From Sphingobacterium multivorum (lineage in GTDB: Bacteria; Bacteroidota; Bacteroidia; Sphingobacteriales; Sphingobacteriaceae): 64,000 bases of DNA. The position numbers and the translations under genes were made by a program. The notes under the pieces were generated by a model. It was not told the DNA's origin, ran no database searches, and saw nothing but the letters and a program-made list of their open reading frames with translations. Shown here in pieces: positions 44,227 to 52,504 of this stretch. Location: contig NZ_CP154261.1 of the NCBI RefSeq assembly GCF_039511225.1, forward strand, positions 4,526,001 through 4,590,000. Direction: 5' to 3'. Position 1 is the stretch's first letter. Each line of letters opens with the position of its first letter.

Positions 44227-44958
44227 ATGCGGATACATTTTATACAACACGAAGTTTTTGAAGCACCCGGAGCCTATTTAGCCTGGGCAGAAAAACAACA
44301 GCATGAGGTCACCTTTTCCCAGGTCTACCAACAGGACCTTCTGCCAGACGAAATTGATTCCGTCGATGTATTGATCATTATGGGCGGACCGCAAAGCCCA
44401 GATTCATCCCCGTCCGAATACCCTTATTTTGACGCTAAGGCCGAAATCGCCTTTATCCGCCGATGTATTGATGCAGGCAAGGCAGTTGTTGGTATATGCC
44501 TGGGCGCACAACTGATTGGCGAAGCGCTATTGGCAAAGTACGAACATAGTCCGCAAAAAGAAATTGGGGTTTTCCCCATCACGCTTACAGCGGCAGGAAT
44601 AAACGACTCCAAAATAGCACATTTTGGCAGCCCGTTATCGGTTGGACATTGGCACAACGATATGCCTGGACTTACCCCTGAAAGTGAAATCTTAGCAAGT
44701 AGCGCCGGCTGCCCTAGGCAAATTGTGCGTTATACAAATCTCGTTTACGGATTTCAATGCCATATGGAACTCACGACTGAAGTCGTCCGGCTATTGATAG
44801 CTTCAGAAGAAGATCTCCTTCTCCAAAGCCAATTGCACCAATTTGTGCAATTACCCGACGTAATTCAGGCTTATGATTACAACGAAATGAACAATAAACT
44901 TCATACATTTTTAGATTTACTTGAATGTGCATACAGGAGAAGTCTGGTCAATAAATGA
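44227..44958 (+). CDS. Class I glutamine amidotransferase-like protein
   Basis: 243 residues. Nucleophile Cys in AVVGICLGAQLIGEAL and the His-x-Glu pair in GFQCHMELTTEV give the class I triad. The domain is free-standing, like GuaA-related or gamma-glutamyl enzymes (PuuD-like). In a cluster with a PaiA-like acetyltransferase, gamma-glutamyl-polyamine hydrolysis is one possibility (inference). It starts 11 nt after yggS and is the last gene of the operon. Confidence 0.87.
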   Translation: MRIHFIQHEVFEAPGAYLAWAEKQQHEVTFSQVYQQDLLPDEIDSVDVLIIMGGPQSPDSSPSEYPYFDAKAEIAFIRRCIDAGKAVVGICLGAQLIGEALLAKYEHSPQKEIGVFPITLTAAGINDSKIAHFGSPLSVGHWHNDMPGLTPESEILASSAGCPRQIVRYTNLVYGFQCHMELTTEVVRLLIASEEDLLLQSQLHQFVQLPDVIQAYDYNEMNNKLHTFLDLLECAYRRSLVNK

Positions 44959-45053
44959 GCATAACTGTTTAAATGAGGCCATAAAAATTCGTAGAGGTAA
45001 TTCATTAGTTGGATAAAAAATCGTAGATTTGATATTAACACAAAGAACTATTG

Positions 45054-45377
45054 ATGGACCTAAGACGCAGTAAACTTCTAAAAATGGGCTATGTCGCCCT
45101 TCTGGCATTTCTCCTGTACAGCTGTGTCTCCCAAAAAGAAAACAAAAAACTGACCTGGTATCAACATCAGACTATCGAGCAGCTTGTTCCGGAAACTGAT
45201 TCCAGTTACAGAGTGCAAATTGGTATCATGGCTGCTACCTTCTGGCTAGATAATCAAGATGGTCAGCTGACCAAAAAATTGAATCTCCTGCAACAGAGCT
45301 ACACGCAACGAAATAAAGTCGACGTCGCTGTTCAGCAAGGTACCAACAAAATCATTCGCGTCACCAAATCAGAATAG
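45054..45377 (+). CDS. Small lipoprotein, hypothetical
   Basis: 107 residues from the ATG at 45054 (a TTG immediately upstream is in frame). The signal peptide ends at FLLYSC, a lipobox-like site. The mature part is short and polar with no recognised domain. Probably anchored to the outer or inner membrane. No clear operon partner; it follows the amidotransferase by 95 bp. Confidence 0.6.
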   Translation: MDLRRSKLLKMGYVALLAFLLYSCVSQKENKKLTWYQHQTIEQLVPETDSSYRVQIGIMAATFWLDNQDGQLTKKLNLLQQSYTQRNKVDVAVQQGTNKIIRVTKSE

Positions 45378-45520
45378 AGCACGCTCTATCTAGGCAACAC
45401 AAATGATTTTGGCACCACCAATACTTCAATTATAGTTCATATCCTAGGCCCACACAAATCATCCACTACACATGTTGTTTGCTATCTTCTCAATAAGGTC
45501 CGGACAGACCACATGGTAAA

Positions 45521-45811
45521 TTAAGCAATCTTATTCATTGCTATAATTTGAGGCGTTTCCTGTAATTTTTCACCAGCCACTTTTCCAAATGCCACAATAT
45601 AAGGTTGTTGATTATGCGCATCCAAGCCCGCTTGATCTTCCCAGATTTCATAAAATATAAATTGATTTTCATCACTGTTTACCTGGTGCAGATCATACTG
45701 TATACACGCTTCTTCTTTCCTACTTGCCTCGACCATTTCTAACAATAATGCCAATACTTCTTCCCGATGTGCAGGAACTACTTTTAAAATTGCGGTTAAA
45801 TATACCTTCAT
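45521..45811 (-). CDS. Putative quinol monooxygenase (YgiN-like, ABM domain)
   Basis: 96 residues from the ATG at 45811. A ferredoxin-like ABM domain: MKVYLTAILKVVPAHREEVL, EACIQYDLHQVNSDENQFIFYEIW and HNQQPYIVAF match the family. E. coli YgiN oxidises menadiol and is encoded next to mdaB. Here the same pair is kept, 80 bp downstream of mdaB on the same strand, so a quinone redox cycle is likely. Confidence 0.87.
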   Translation of the reverse strand: MKVYLTAILKVVPAHREEVLALLLEMVEASRKEEACIQYDLHQVNSDENQFIFYEIWEDQAGLDAHNQQPYIVAFGKVAGEKLQETPQIIAMNKIA

Positions 45812-45891
45812 GTTATTGATTTTATTTTGGTAATTTACTCTTTTCATCGCAATAACGCCATGGATAAAGCGATTTATCGATCAATAAATTT

Positions 45892-46503
45892 TTAGTTCAA
45901 CGTAGTTTCCAAATGGAACACCTCTTCCAAATATTGTTTATATTCCTTTTCGTAATTGTCGACACGTTCTTGAGATGCCCCCTTTTCCATATCATGAAAA
46001 TGGAAACTTCCCAGGTGTTCCAATCCTGCAAACTGATTCATCTTATGAAAACCGAATAAAACACCGGCATCAACTGAATGCTGATCAAAAAACTCATTTT
46101 CCATTGTAAATGCTGTCTCAGGGGCATTCCAGCTCGAAGTCACCATGTATTTTTTACCTTGCATCAAACCTCCGGTGCCGTAATTAATTGCCGGATTCTT
46201 ACGCGATCGACCATCATTTTTATAGATACCGTTGTTGTGACCGGCCGTAAAGACTTCATCGATATAAAGTTTCAGACGATTCGGAACCTGAAACCACCAT
46301 ACAGGAAAATGGTAAACGATAATGTCTGCCCATTTAAAATTTTCAACTTCAACCATTGGATCAAAATCATCATTGATATTGGTAACCCTTGTTTCAAATC
46401 CATTTTCAGCCAATGTTTCAACGGTCCAATTTGTTATCGTAGTATTAAAAGAACCTCCCGAGTGTGCGAATTTCTGTCCGCCATTGATAATAAATATTTT
46501 CAT
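45892..46503 (-). CDS. mdaB: NADPH:quinone reductase, MdaB-like
   Basis: 203 residues from the ATG at 46503. The flavodoxin-like fold starts MKIFIINGGQKFAHSGG. WADIIVYHFPVWWFQVPNRL, KLYIDEVFTAGHNNGIY, GRSRKNPAINYGTGGLMQGKKY and SSWNAPETAF follow E. coli MdaB closely. It should reduce quinones by two electrons with FAD and NADPH, avoiding semiquinones. It is followed by the YgiN-like gene and divergent from a LysR regulator that probably controls it. Confidence 0.88.
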   Translation of the reverse strand: MKIFIINGGQKFAHSGGSFNTTITNWTVETLAENGFETRVTNINDDFDPMVEVENFKWADIIVYHFPVWWFQVPNRLKLYIDEVFTAGHNNGIYKNDGRSRKNPAINYGTGGLMQGKKYMVTSSWNAPETAFTMENEFFDQHSVDAGVLFGFHKMNQFAGLEHLGSFHFHDMEKGASQERVDNYEKEYKQYLEEVFHLETTLN

Positions 46504-46551
46504 TTCTATAATTTTTATTATTGATAACACAAATTTCTATCATATTTTTGA

Positions 46552-46587
46552 ATCATACAAATAATTTAAATTGTATATTTGTATCAT
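46552..46587. promoter_or_regulatory. LysR-type operator and promoter between mdaB and lysR
   Basis: Inverted repeat arms ATCATACAAATA (46552-46563) and TATTTGTATCAT (46576-46587), one mismatch, 12-nt spacer. It contains a -7 box TATATTTG (46574-46581) for the LysR gene, so binding would autorepress it, as usual in LysR systems. Confidence 0.6.
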
Positions 46588-46600
46588 AAAAATAATAACT

Positions 46601-47497
46601 ATGAAATGGAACTTAGAATGGCTTCGTACATTTAAGGCAATCTATGAAACCGGAACATTATCTGCAGCTGCACAGGAATTATTTATTTCTCAGCCGGGGG
46701 TAAGCTTACATCTGAATTCCCTGGAAGCATTTACGGGGCACAAGCTTTTTGATCGCTCTGCGCGAAGAATGGTGCCGACCGAAAAGGGGAAAATCTTGTA
46801 TAACTATGTTATTGATCCGCTTAAAAAACTAGAAACTGGTGAACAGCATTTTCACAAACGGGCATTGGACGAACGTATAACGATCAGTATCGGAATGTGT
46901 TTTGAGACCTTTCAGTACACCCTCGAAGAACATATTGCCCAGCTCCCCTTCAATTTAATTATCAAATTTGGAGAATATCCGCAGATGCAACAGGATCTTG
47001 ATAATGGTTTATTGGACCTTATTATTACGCCTCAAAAAGGAAACCAACAGAATCTACAGTATGAAGCTTTTTCAAAAGAACGTATTGTCTTGATTGCAGG
47101 GTGTCAGACGGATACATCCACACTGGAAGCACTGCTGAGTGCCAATAAAATTAAAGAAGCAGCTCAACTCCTTAAAAAACAATTATGGTATAGCACGGCT
47201 GCCGATATGGATCATTTAAAAAACTACTGGTCAACACACTTTGGCGAACATCCAGACTTTAGCCCCAATTATATTGTTCCCAATATTAGCTCCATCATAC
47301 GCTGTTTGAGCAACAATACAGGCTTTTCGATTGTTCCGGACTTCCTATGTGCTGAAGCAATTGCATCCGGGAAAATAAAACTAATCTGGGAAGGGACATC
47401 GCCTGTCGAAAATATCCTTTACTTCGGAACTAGAAAGAAAACCATGTATCAGGAAGAAATTGGGCAGTTGGAAACGCTGTTAAAAGAGAAATGGTAG
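46601..47497 (+). CDS. LysR family transcriptional regulator
   Basis: 298 residues from the ATG at 46601; ten upstream codons open with TTG inside the promoter and are rejected. The N-terminal winged HTH reads LEWLRTFKAIYETGTLSAAA, then SQPGVSLHLNSLEAFTGHKLFDR. The substrate-binding domain follows (about 90-295). Divergent from mdaB, with a 36-bp inverted repeat between them. The inducer could be a quinone (inference). Confidence 0.93.
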   Translation: MKWNLEWLRTFKAIYETGTLSAAAQELFISQPGVSLHLNSLEAFTGHKLFDRSARRMVPTEKGKILYNYVIDPLKKLETGEQHFHKRALDERITISIGMCFETFQYTLEEHIAQLPFNLIIKFGEYPQMQQDLDNGLLDLIITPQKGNQQNLQYEAFSKERIVLIAGCQTDTSTLEALLSANKIKEAAQLLKKQLWYSTAADMDHLKNYWSTHFGEHPDFSPNYIVPNISSIIRCLSNNTGFSIVPDFLCAEAIASGKIKLIWEGTSPVENILYFGTRKKTMYQEEIGQLETLLKEKW

Positions 47498-47534
47498 TTC
47501 ACCGGGCTATTTCTTGCCGATGGCCCGATTTACC

Positions 47535-48104
47535 TTACTGGTGGAGCATTTTACTTAAAAACTCGGGCGTAACGCCAATATATGCAGCAACTTGTTTCTG
47601 CGGAAGACAGTCGATCAATGTAGGATAACGTGTACAGAACTTTTCGTAACGTTCTTTGGCAGCTAGACGGAGATTCTCCATCGATCGACTTTGATAATAA
47701 ACCAATGCATTTTCGGCAAGTATCCGAAAATAGACATTCAGTTTCGGAATCTCCTGATAGAGTCGATGCAGATCGACTTTGGAAATCATCCATACTTCAG
47801 ATTCAAATACCGCATCGATGTATAAACTTCCGGGTTTTCCCGTCACCAAACTATACATATCGCCGATCCACCAACCCTCGGGAGCAAACTGTTGAATATA
47901 TTGAAAGCCGTCTTCATCCACGCAATAACTTCTTAGACAACCCGAAGCGACAAAAATAGCATACCTGCTCAGATCGCCCTCCAACAGCAAATATTGTTTC
48001 TTCTTCACTTTTTTGGATTTCACAACAGCCAATAGGCGTACGATTTCATCTTCCGTTAGGTCGATCTCTTTCTGAATACTGTCTAACAATACCTGCTTGT
48101 CCAT
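47535..48104 (-). CDS. Crp/Fnr family transcriptional regulator
   Basis: 189 residues. The cyclic-nucleotide-like barrel (about 20-125) includes KKKQYLLLEGDLSRYAIFVASGCLR and GWWIGDMYSLVTG. The C-terminal HTH is short, VAAYIGVTPEFLSKMLHQ, as in many Bacteroidota members. The classical cAMP-binding Arg-Ser pair is not evident, so the ligand is uncertain. A good promoter is present at 48126-48156. Confidence 0.9.
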   Translation of the reverse strand: MDKQVLLDSIQKEIDLTEDEIVRLLAVVKSKKVKKKQYLLLEGDLSRYAIFVASGCLRSYCVDEDGFQYIQQFAPEGWWIGDMYSLVTGKPGSLYIDAVFESEVWMISKVDLHRLYQEIPKLNVYFRILAENALVYYQSRSMENLRLAAKERYEKFCTRYPTLIDCLPQKQVAAYIGVTPEFLSKMLHQ

Positions 48105-48125
48105 AAATTAAAGGATGATACACAA

Positions 48126-48156
48126 CAAACATAGATAAATTGATTTTTGTATCCAA
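48126..48156 (-). promoter_or_regulatory. Promoter of the Crp-like gene
   Basis: On the minus strand, TTG (48154-48156), a 20-nt spacer and TATGTTTG (48126-48133): the best -33/-7 match in the window. The leader is about 16 nt. Confidence 0.6.
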
Positions 48157-48277
48157 AAAAATAGACCAGCAGCGCCTTTTCTTGGACGGAAACCTGTTTA
48201 GTTTTTCTGAAAGAAATACATTGAGCTCTTTCGAAAGAAATACGTGTTGTCCTTCTCTGAAAAGGCGCATAGGATAC

Positions 48278-49681
48278 TTATATATTTACAGATGGACGCC
48301 CTGAAGCAATGGTATGCGCTTCCTTCAAGACTTCTGAATAAGTAGGATGTGCATACGACACCCTTGACATACTATCGGCGGTGATTTCATATTCCAAGCC
48401 CAAAACACCTTGAGCAATCAGATCGGCCGCACGTGCTCCAATGATATGAACCCCCAATAATTCGCCATATTTAGGATCGGCTAACACCTTTACAAACCCT
48501 TGCGTATCCATCCCCGCGCGGGCACGGGCGTTTGCGGAAAATGGGAATTTCCCAACCGTATACGCTACACCCCTTGCGTTGAGGTCCTCTTCTGTCGCAC
48601 CAACTGAAGCGACTTCAGGCCAGGTATAAACCACACTTGGAATGCGATCATAATGCACCTTTGGTTTTTGGCCGTCTATATGTTCAACAACAAAAATTGC
48701 TTCTTCTTCAGCTTTATGCGCCAGCATTGCTCCACCGATCACATCGCCAATAGCGTAAATATGGGGAACCGCCGTCTGTAGCTGCTCGTTGGTAACGATC
48801 ATACCTCTGGCATCCAGTTGAACAGCTGTATTCTCCAACCCAAGCCCCGCTGTAAAGGCTTTCCGTCCGACAGCAACCAAAACATAATCCGCCCGTAACT
48901 GCTGCTCCTGACCATCGCTATCCCGAAAGAATACGCTTGCCGAACTGCCTTCATTTTCTGTTTTGTAGACAGCCTGTTTAAGCAGAATTTTAATGCCATC
49001 ATGGAGTAGTATTTTTTTCAATGCATCCCCCAATTCATGATCCATATTGGCAAGGAGGCGATCGGCATATTCTATGATAGTGACCTCACAGCCCATCCTG
49101 TTGAATATGGATGCCATCTCTACCCCAATAACACCACCACCGATGATAACTATTTTACCCGGCTTCTCAGGCAAAGATAACGCCTCCGTTGAGCTGATAA
49201 TACGTTTTTTATCTATGGTTACTCCCGGAATTGTCGCCGGCTTTGAGCCGGTAGCAATAATGAATTTATTTGCACCAAGGGATAGTCGTTCCCCAGCTGA
49301 TGTAGCGATCTCAACAGTAGAATTATTCACGAAAGAAGCTGTTCCGTGGATCACCGTTACCTTATTCTTTTTCATCAGGAAATTCAGCCCCTGCGTATTT
49401 TGCAAAACCACTTTATCTTTACGCTCATACAGCCGACCAAAGTCTATCGACAGCCCTGCTACCTGAATCCCATGTGCAGCAAAATGATGCTGCGCGTCAT
49501 GATAGTGATGTGTACTATCCAAAATTGCCTTTGTGGGAATACAGCCGACATTGGTACAGGTACCACCCAATGTATCATATTTCTCTAAAAGTGCAGTTTT
49601 ATACCCCAATTGAGCACTGCGAATCGCCGCTACATAGCCGCCTGGGCCAGACCCAATGACAACCAAATCATATTGTTCCAT
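48278..49681 (-). CDS. lpdA: Dihydrolipoyl dehydrogenase
   Basis: 467 residues, normal length. FAD site VIGSGPGGYVAAIRSAQLG, redox-active disulfide in GGTCTNVGCIPTKAIL, NAD site IVIIGGGVIGVEMASIFNRMG, second FAD site YAIGDVIGGAMLAHKAEEE and catalytic His-Glu in SYAHPTYSEVLKEA. It reoxidises lipoamide of 2-oxoacid dehydrogenase or glycine cleavage complexes. No other subunit of those complexes is near, so it may serve several. The common CLNVGCIPSK is CTNVGCIPTK here, still functional in pattern. Confidence 0.93.
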   Translation of the reverse strand: MEQYDLVVIGSGPGGYVAAIRSAQLGYKTALLEKYDTLGGTCTNVGCIPTKAILDSTHHYHDAQHHFAAHGIQVAGLSIDFGRLYERKDKVVLQNTQGLNFLMKKNKVTVIHGTASFVNNSTVEIATSAGERLSLGANKFIIATGSKPATIPGVTIDKKRIISSTEALSLPEKPGKIVIIGGGVIGVEMASIFNRMGCEVTIIEYADRLLANMDHELGDALKKILLHDGIKILLKQAVYKTENEGSSASVFFRDSDGQEQQLRADYVLVAVGRKAFTAGLGLENTAVQLDARGMIVTNEQLQTAVPHIYAIGDVIGGAMLAHKAEEEAIFVVEHIDGQKPKVHYDRIPSVVYTWPEVASVGATEEDLNARGVAYTVGKFPFSANARARAGMDTQGFVKVLADPKYGELLGVHIIGARAADLIAQGVLGLEYEITADSMSRVSYAHPTYSEVLKEAHTIASGRPSVNI

Positions 49682-49810
49682 ATACGAACTATTTTTAGTT
49701 AACAGAATTATTCACGACCAAAACAGGTCTTACAAATACGCCCCGCATAGTTGACACCATCCAAAAGGCTACTATAAAAATTTCACGATATACGCCAATC
49801 ATAGTACAAA

Positions 49811-49836
49811 ATAAAATACCAAAAGGTATATTTAAA
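49811..49836. promoter_or_regulatory. Operator-like palindrome, copy 1
   Basis: ATAAAATACC, AAAA, then GGTATATTTAAA: arms ATACC/GGTAT with AT-rich flanks, the type of symmetry seen in TetR-family operators. Confidence 0.4.
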
Positions 49837-49901
49837 GACAATAGAAAACATGGTATTATTCACAAACAATATATTTAATTAAAATCACAACAAACTTACG
49901 A

Positions 49902-49927
49902 ATAAAATACCAATCAGTATATTTTAA
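49902..49927. promoter_or_regulatory. Operator-like palindrome, copy 2
   Basis: ATAAAATACCAATCAGTATA followed by TTTTAA. It shares 12 bases on the left and GTATATTT on the right with copy 1, and the 15-mer ATAAAATACCAATCA with 10614-10628. Confidence 0.4.
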
Positions 49928-50063
49928 ACAAAAAAAATAAATCAAAAAACATAATGTGAAAGTCAATTCTACCCAAAAGACATTGCGCTTATGTTGAGGA
50001 TAAAGGGATATTCTTTAACTTGCTTACAGATTAGCACCAACAGCGTCAAACGATTATTTTCAA

Positions 50064-50540
50064 ATGAAACAACATAACTACACAGCCACAATTGCGTGGA
50101 CAGGAAATCGCGGCAGCGGAACCGATCATTATAAAAACTACGAAAGAAGCCACCGCATTCGTATTGACGGCAAAGCTGAGATTGAAGGTTCTTCGGATCC
50201 AGCGTTTCTGGGAGACCCCAGCAAGCACAATCCCGAAGAATTATTGCTTGCATCCCTATCCTCTTGCCATATGTTATGGTACCTTCATTTCTGCTCCGTC
50301 AATAAAATTATTGTAGAAGAATATGTAGACCACGCAACGGCGATCATGCTTGAAGAAGAAAGTGGAAAGGGCTATTTTAAAGAAGTTACGCTAAATCCTT
50401 CAGTCCGGGTAAAAGATTCTACGATGATTGCACAGGCCATTGAATTGCACAAAAAAGCAAGTGAATATTGTTTTATTGCCAATTCAGTCAACTTTCCGGT
50501 ATTGCACAAGCCCAACGTCAGTATCAGCACATCCAGCTAA
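50064..50540 (+). CDS. OsmC family protein
   Basis: 158 residues. The two redox cysteines sit in LASLSSCHMLWYLHFC and ASEYCFIANSVNFP, matching the peroxidatic and resolving Cys of OsmC/Ohr-type hydroperoxide reductases. The sequence is closer to OsmC-like YhfA than to Ohr (inference). It would detoxify organic hydroperoxides in the cytoplasm. Divergent from lpdA; lipoyl-dependent reduction of OsmC/Ohr proteins is known in other bacteria, so the pairing may be meaningful. Confidence 0.88.
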   Translation: MKQHNYTATIAWTGNRGSGTDHYKNYERSHRIRIDGKAEIEGSSDPAFLGDPSKHNPEELLLASLSSCHMLWYLHFCSVNKIIVEEYVDHATAIMLEEESGKGYFKEVTLNPSVRVKDSTMIAQAIELHKKASEYCFIANSVNFPVLHKPNVSISTSS

Positions 50541-50623
50541 ATGAATAAACTTTCTTCTTCAAATGATATGCTGTGAATTGACAAGAACGGCGATACCTGA
50601 TCGAATTACTTCATAGCTTGGCG

Positions 50624-51319
50624 CTATTTATTGGCTAACCGCTCCTGCAATTCCCGACGAAAAGTTATACCGACAGGTAAAGACGTATTATTGATCTGCA
50701 CCATGCCATGCTCATATTTGATCACCTTATTGATCGAAGCAATGTAGGATTTGTGGATACGGACAAACTTTGATGCTGGCACCTGTGTGAGAATTTGTTG
50801 GGTGGTGCTTGCTGTTAAAAAAGTTTGTCCCGGGGTAACAATTTTTACGTAATTGCCAAAGCTCTGAATAAAATCAATCTGCGATAATTTAACCTCAATA
50901 ATACGACCATCCATGCGTATACTAATCGATTTGGGTTCTTCTTCCTGAGGTGACAGGACCGTATTATACGACAAAAAACGTTGAACAGCCTTAAAAAAAC
51001 GGGGGAATGAAATAGGTTTTAATAAATAATCGACAACGCCATAGTCATAACTCTCCAATGCGTATTCGGAATAGGCTGTTGTCAAAATCGTTTTGGGTGG
51101 ATTATCCAGCATCTTCAAAAACTCCATCCCATTAATTTCGGGCATTTCAATATCCAGGAAGATTAAATCTACTTTGTTCTCCCGAAGAAACTCCAATGCC
51201 TCAAAAGCATTATAACATTGAGCAACTAACTGTAGATCAGTACTTCTTTCAATATAATTTACCAGAACATAATGCGCGGCAGGTTCATCATCAACCACGA
51301 TACAGCTTTTTTTATTCAT
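50624..51319 (-). CDS. LytTR family response regulator
   Basis: 231 residues. Receiver domain with D10-D11, phospho-acceptor D56 (LIFLDIEMPEINGMEFL) and Lys in YLLKPISF. LytTR domain with QIDFIQSFGNYVKIVTPG and KFVRIHKSYIASINKVIKYE. It starts 3 nt after the kinase gene stops. The divergent efflux operon is its likely target. Confidence 0.93.
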   Translation of the reverse strand: MNKKSCIVVDDEPAAHYVLVNYIERSTDLQLVAQCYNAFEALEFLRENKVDLIFLDIEMPEINGMEFLKMLDNPPKTILTTAYSEYALESYDYGVVDYLLKPISFPRFFKAVQRFLSYNTVLSPQEEEPKSISIRMDGRIIEVKLSQIDFIQSFGNYVKIVTPGQTFLTASTTQQILTQVPASKFVRIHKSYIASINKVIKYEHGMVQINNTSLPVGITFRRELQERLANK

Positions 51320-51322
51320 TGT

Positions 51323-52333
51323 TTAAAGATTGATAACCAATGACACCTCATACTCTTCTTTCTTGGAATTTGTCGTTAGTTTATACCGATTAGGATACAA
51401 AAGCTTCAATCGAGCCACTGTATTTTCCAAACCTATTTTTGCTGAAAACACATTCCTTTTCTTGACCGGAACAGAATTTCGGACATGCAAATATAAGTTC
51501 CCTTTTTCAATCTTGATTGAAATATGTACAAAACAATCTTCAATACTGCAGGTTCCGTGTTTAAAAGCATTTTCCACAAAAGTAATCAATAACATTGGCG
51601 CTATCTGATAATTGATATCTTCCTCTTTTTGATAGTCAAATTCAATTTTTGTTCGGTATCCTAATCGTTCGCGCTCCAGTTCGATATAACTTGAGATAAA
51701 ATCGATCTCATCATCCATCGCAACAAATTCCCGATCACTGCTCTCCATCTGATAACGAAGCAGCTGGGAAACTTTGATGATCAATTCGGATGTGCGTTCC
51801 GGATACTTCAAATTAATGCCATAGATGGTATTCAACGTATTGAATAGGAAATGTGGATTGAGCTGTTTTTTCAAATGCGATAACTGCGTCTGATTCGAAA
51901 GCAGTTCACGTCGCGTCTTCACCCGTTGGAAGCGGTAAAATTCTATAAATTGAATACTGCCCAATATGCAGATCAAGGATCCCAACAATACACCAAACTG
52001 ATAATGGAACGTTTTCTGAACCAGATTCTTGTAGAGAAAACAATTCTTGTAAATGACGTTATCCGTCAGCTCTTTTAATATCAGTGCAAAAATCAGCAGC
52101 GTTGCCACCGAAGCCAGAATATACAACAGGGGTTTATTCTTTTTAAGCAGTAATGGCAATAGAAAAAAGCGATTTAGTTGCGCATGTGCATAAAGGATCA
52201 GGAAATAGAGCACCCCCATCAAAAATCCCTTCCAACTCAGGATCAAAATCCAGTCGTTCAACGTAAAGAGGATAAACGAAAAGATCAATAGGACGACTTC
52301 CTGTATCATCTTGTTCTCCAAAACCTTTCTCAT
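51323..52333 (-). CDS. LytS-type sensor histidine kinase
   Basis: 336 residues. Four membrane helices (residues about 8-140) form the sensor, without a periplasmic domain. The His_kinase motif is LNPHFLFNTLNTIYGIN with H161, and the ATPase N-box is MLLITFVENAFKHGT. It phosphorylates the adjacent LytTR regulator. It shares a 171-bp promoter region with the divergent efflux operon. Confidence 0.93.
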   Translation of the reverse strand: MRKVLENKMIQEVVLLIFSFILFTLNDWILILSWKGFLMGVLYFLILYAHAQLNRFFLLPLLLKKNKPLLYILASVATLLIFALILKELTDNVIYKNCFLYKNLVQKTFHYQFGVLLGSLICILGSIQFIEFYRFQRVKTRRELLSNQTQLSHLKKQLNPHFLFNTLNTIYGINLKYPERTSELIIKVSQLLRYQMESSDREFVAMDDEIDFISSYIELERERLGYRTKIEFDYQKEEDINYQIAPMLLITFVENAFKHGTCSIEDCFVHISIKIEKGNLYLHVRNSVPVKKRNVFSAKIGLENTVARLKLLYPNRYKLTTNSKKEEYEVSLVINL

Positions 52334-52421
52334 AATCCTTTTTTTTGTTAAAATTCTGTTACAAAGTAAGAGTTTTAAGTTTATAACAGCAGAAAAATAA
52401 ATGACGAATTAAATTGGTCAC

Positions 52422-52448
52422 TTTTAAACACGATAGATCATTTAAAAG
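52422..52448. promoter_or_regulatory. Inverted repeat upstream of the efflux operon
   Basis: CTTTTAAA (52422-52429) and TTTAAAAG (52441-52448) with an 11-nt spacer, about 57 bp before the tolC-like start. Candidate control site in the region shared with the two-component system. A weak -7-like TATCTTCG lies at 52473-52480. Confidence 0.4.
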
Positions 52449-52504
52449 GGGCCTTACAGCCTAGCTCATCGCTATCTTCGTGTCCATAAAATGATAGATA
52501 ACCT

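Larger units (their letters stand above)
49682..50063. other. Divergent lpdA/osmC intergenic region (382 bp)
   Basis: Strongly AT-rich. It contains two related operator-like palindromes 91 bp apart (49811-49836 and 49902-49927). No gene or terminator was recognised. Confidence 0.5.
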
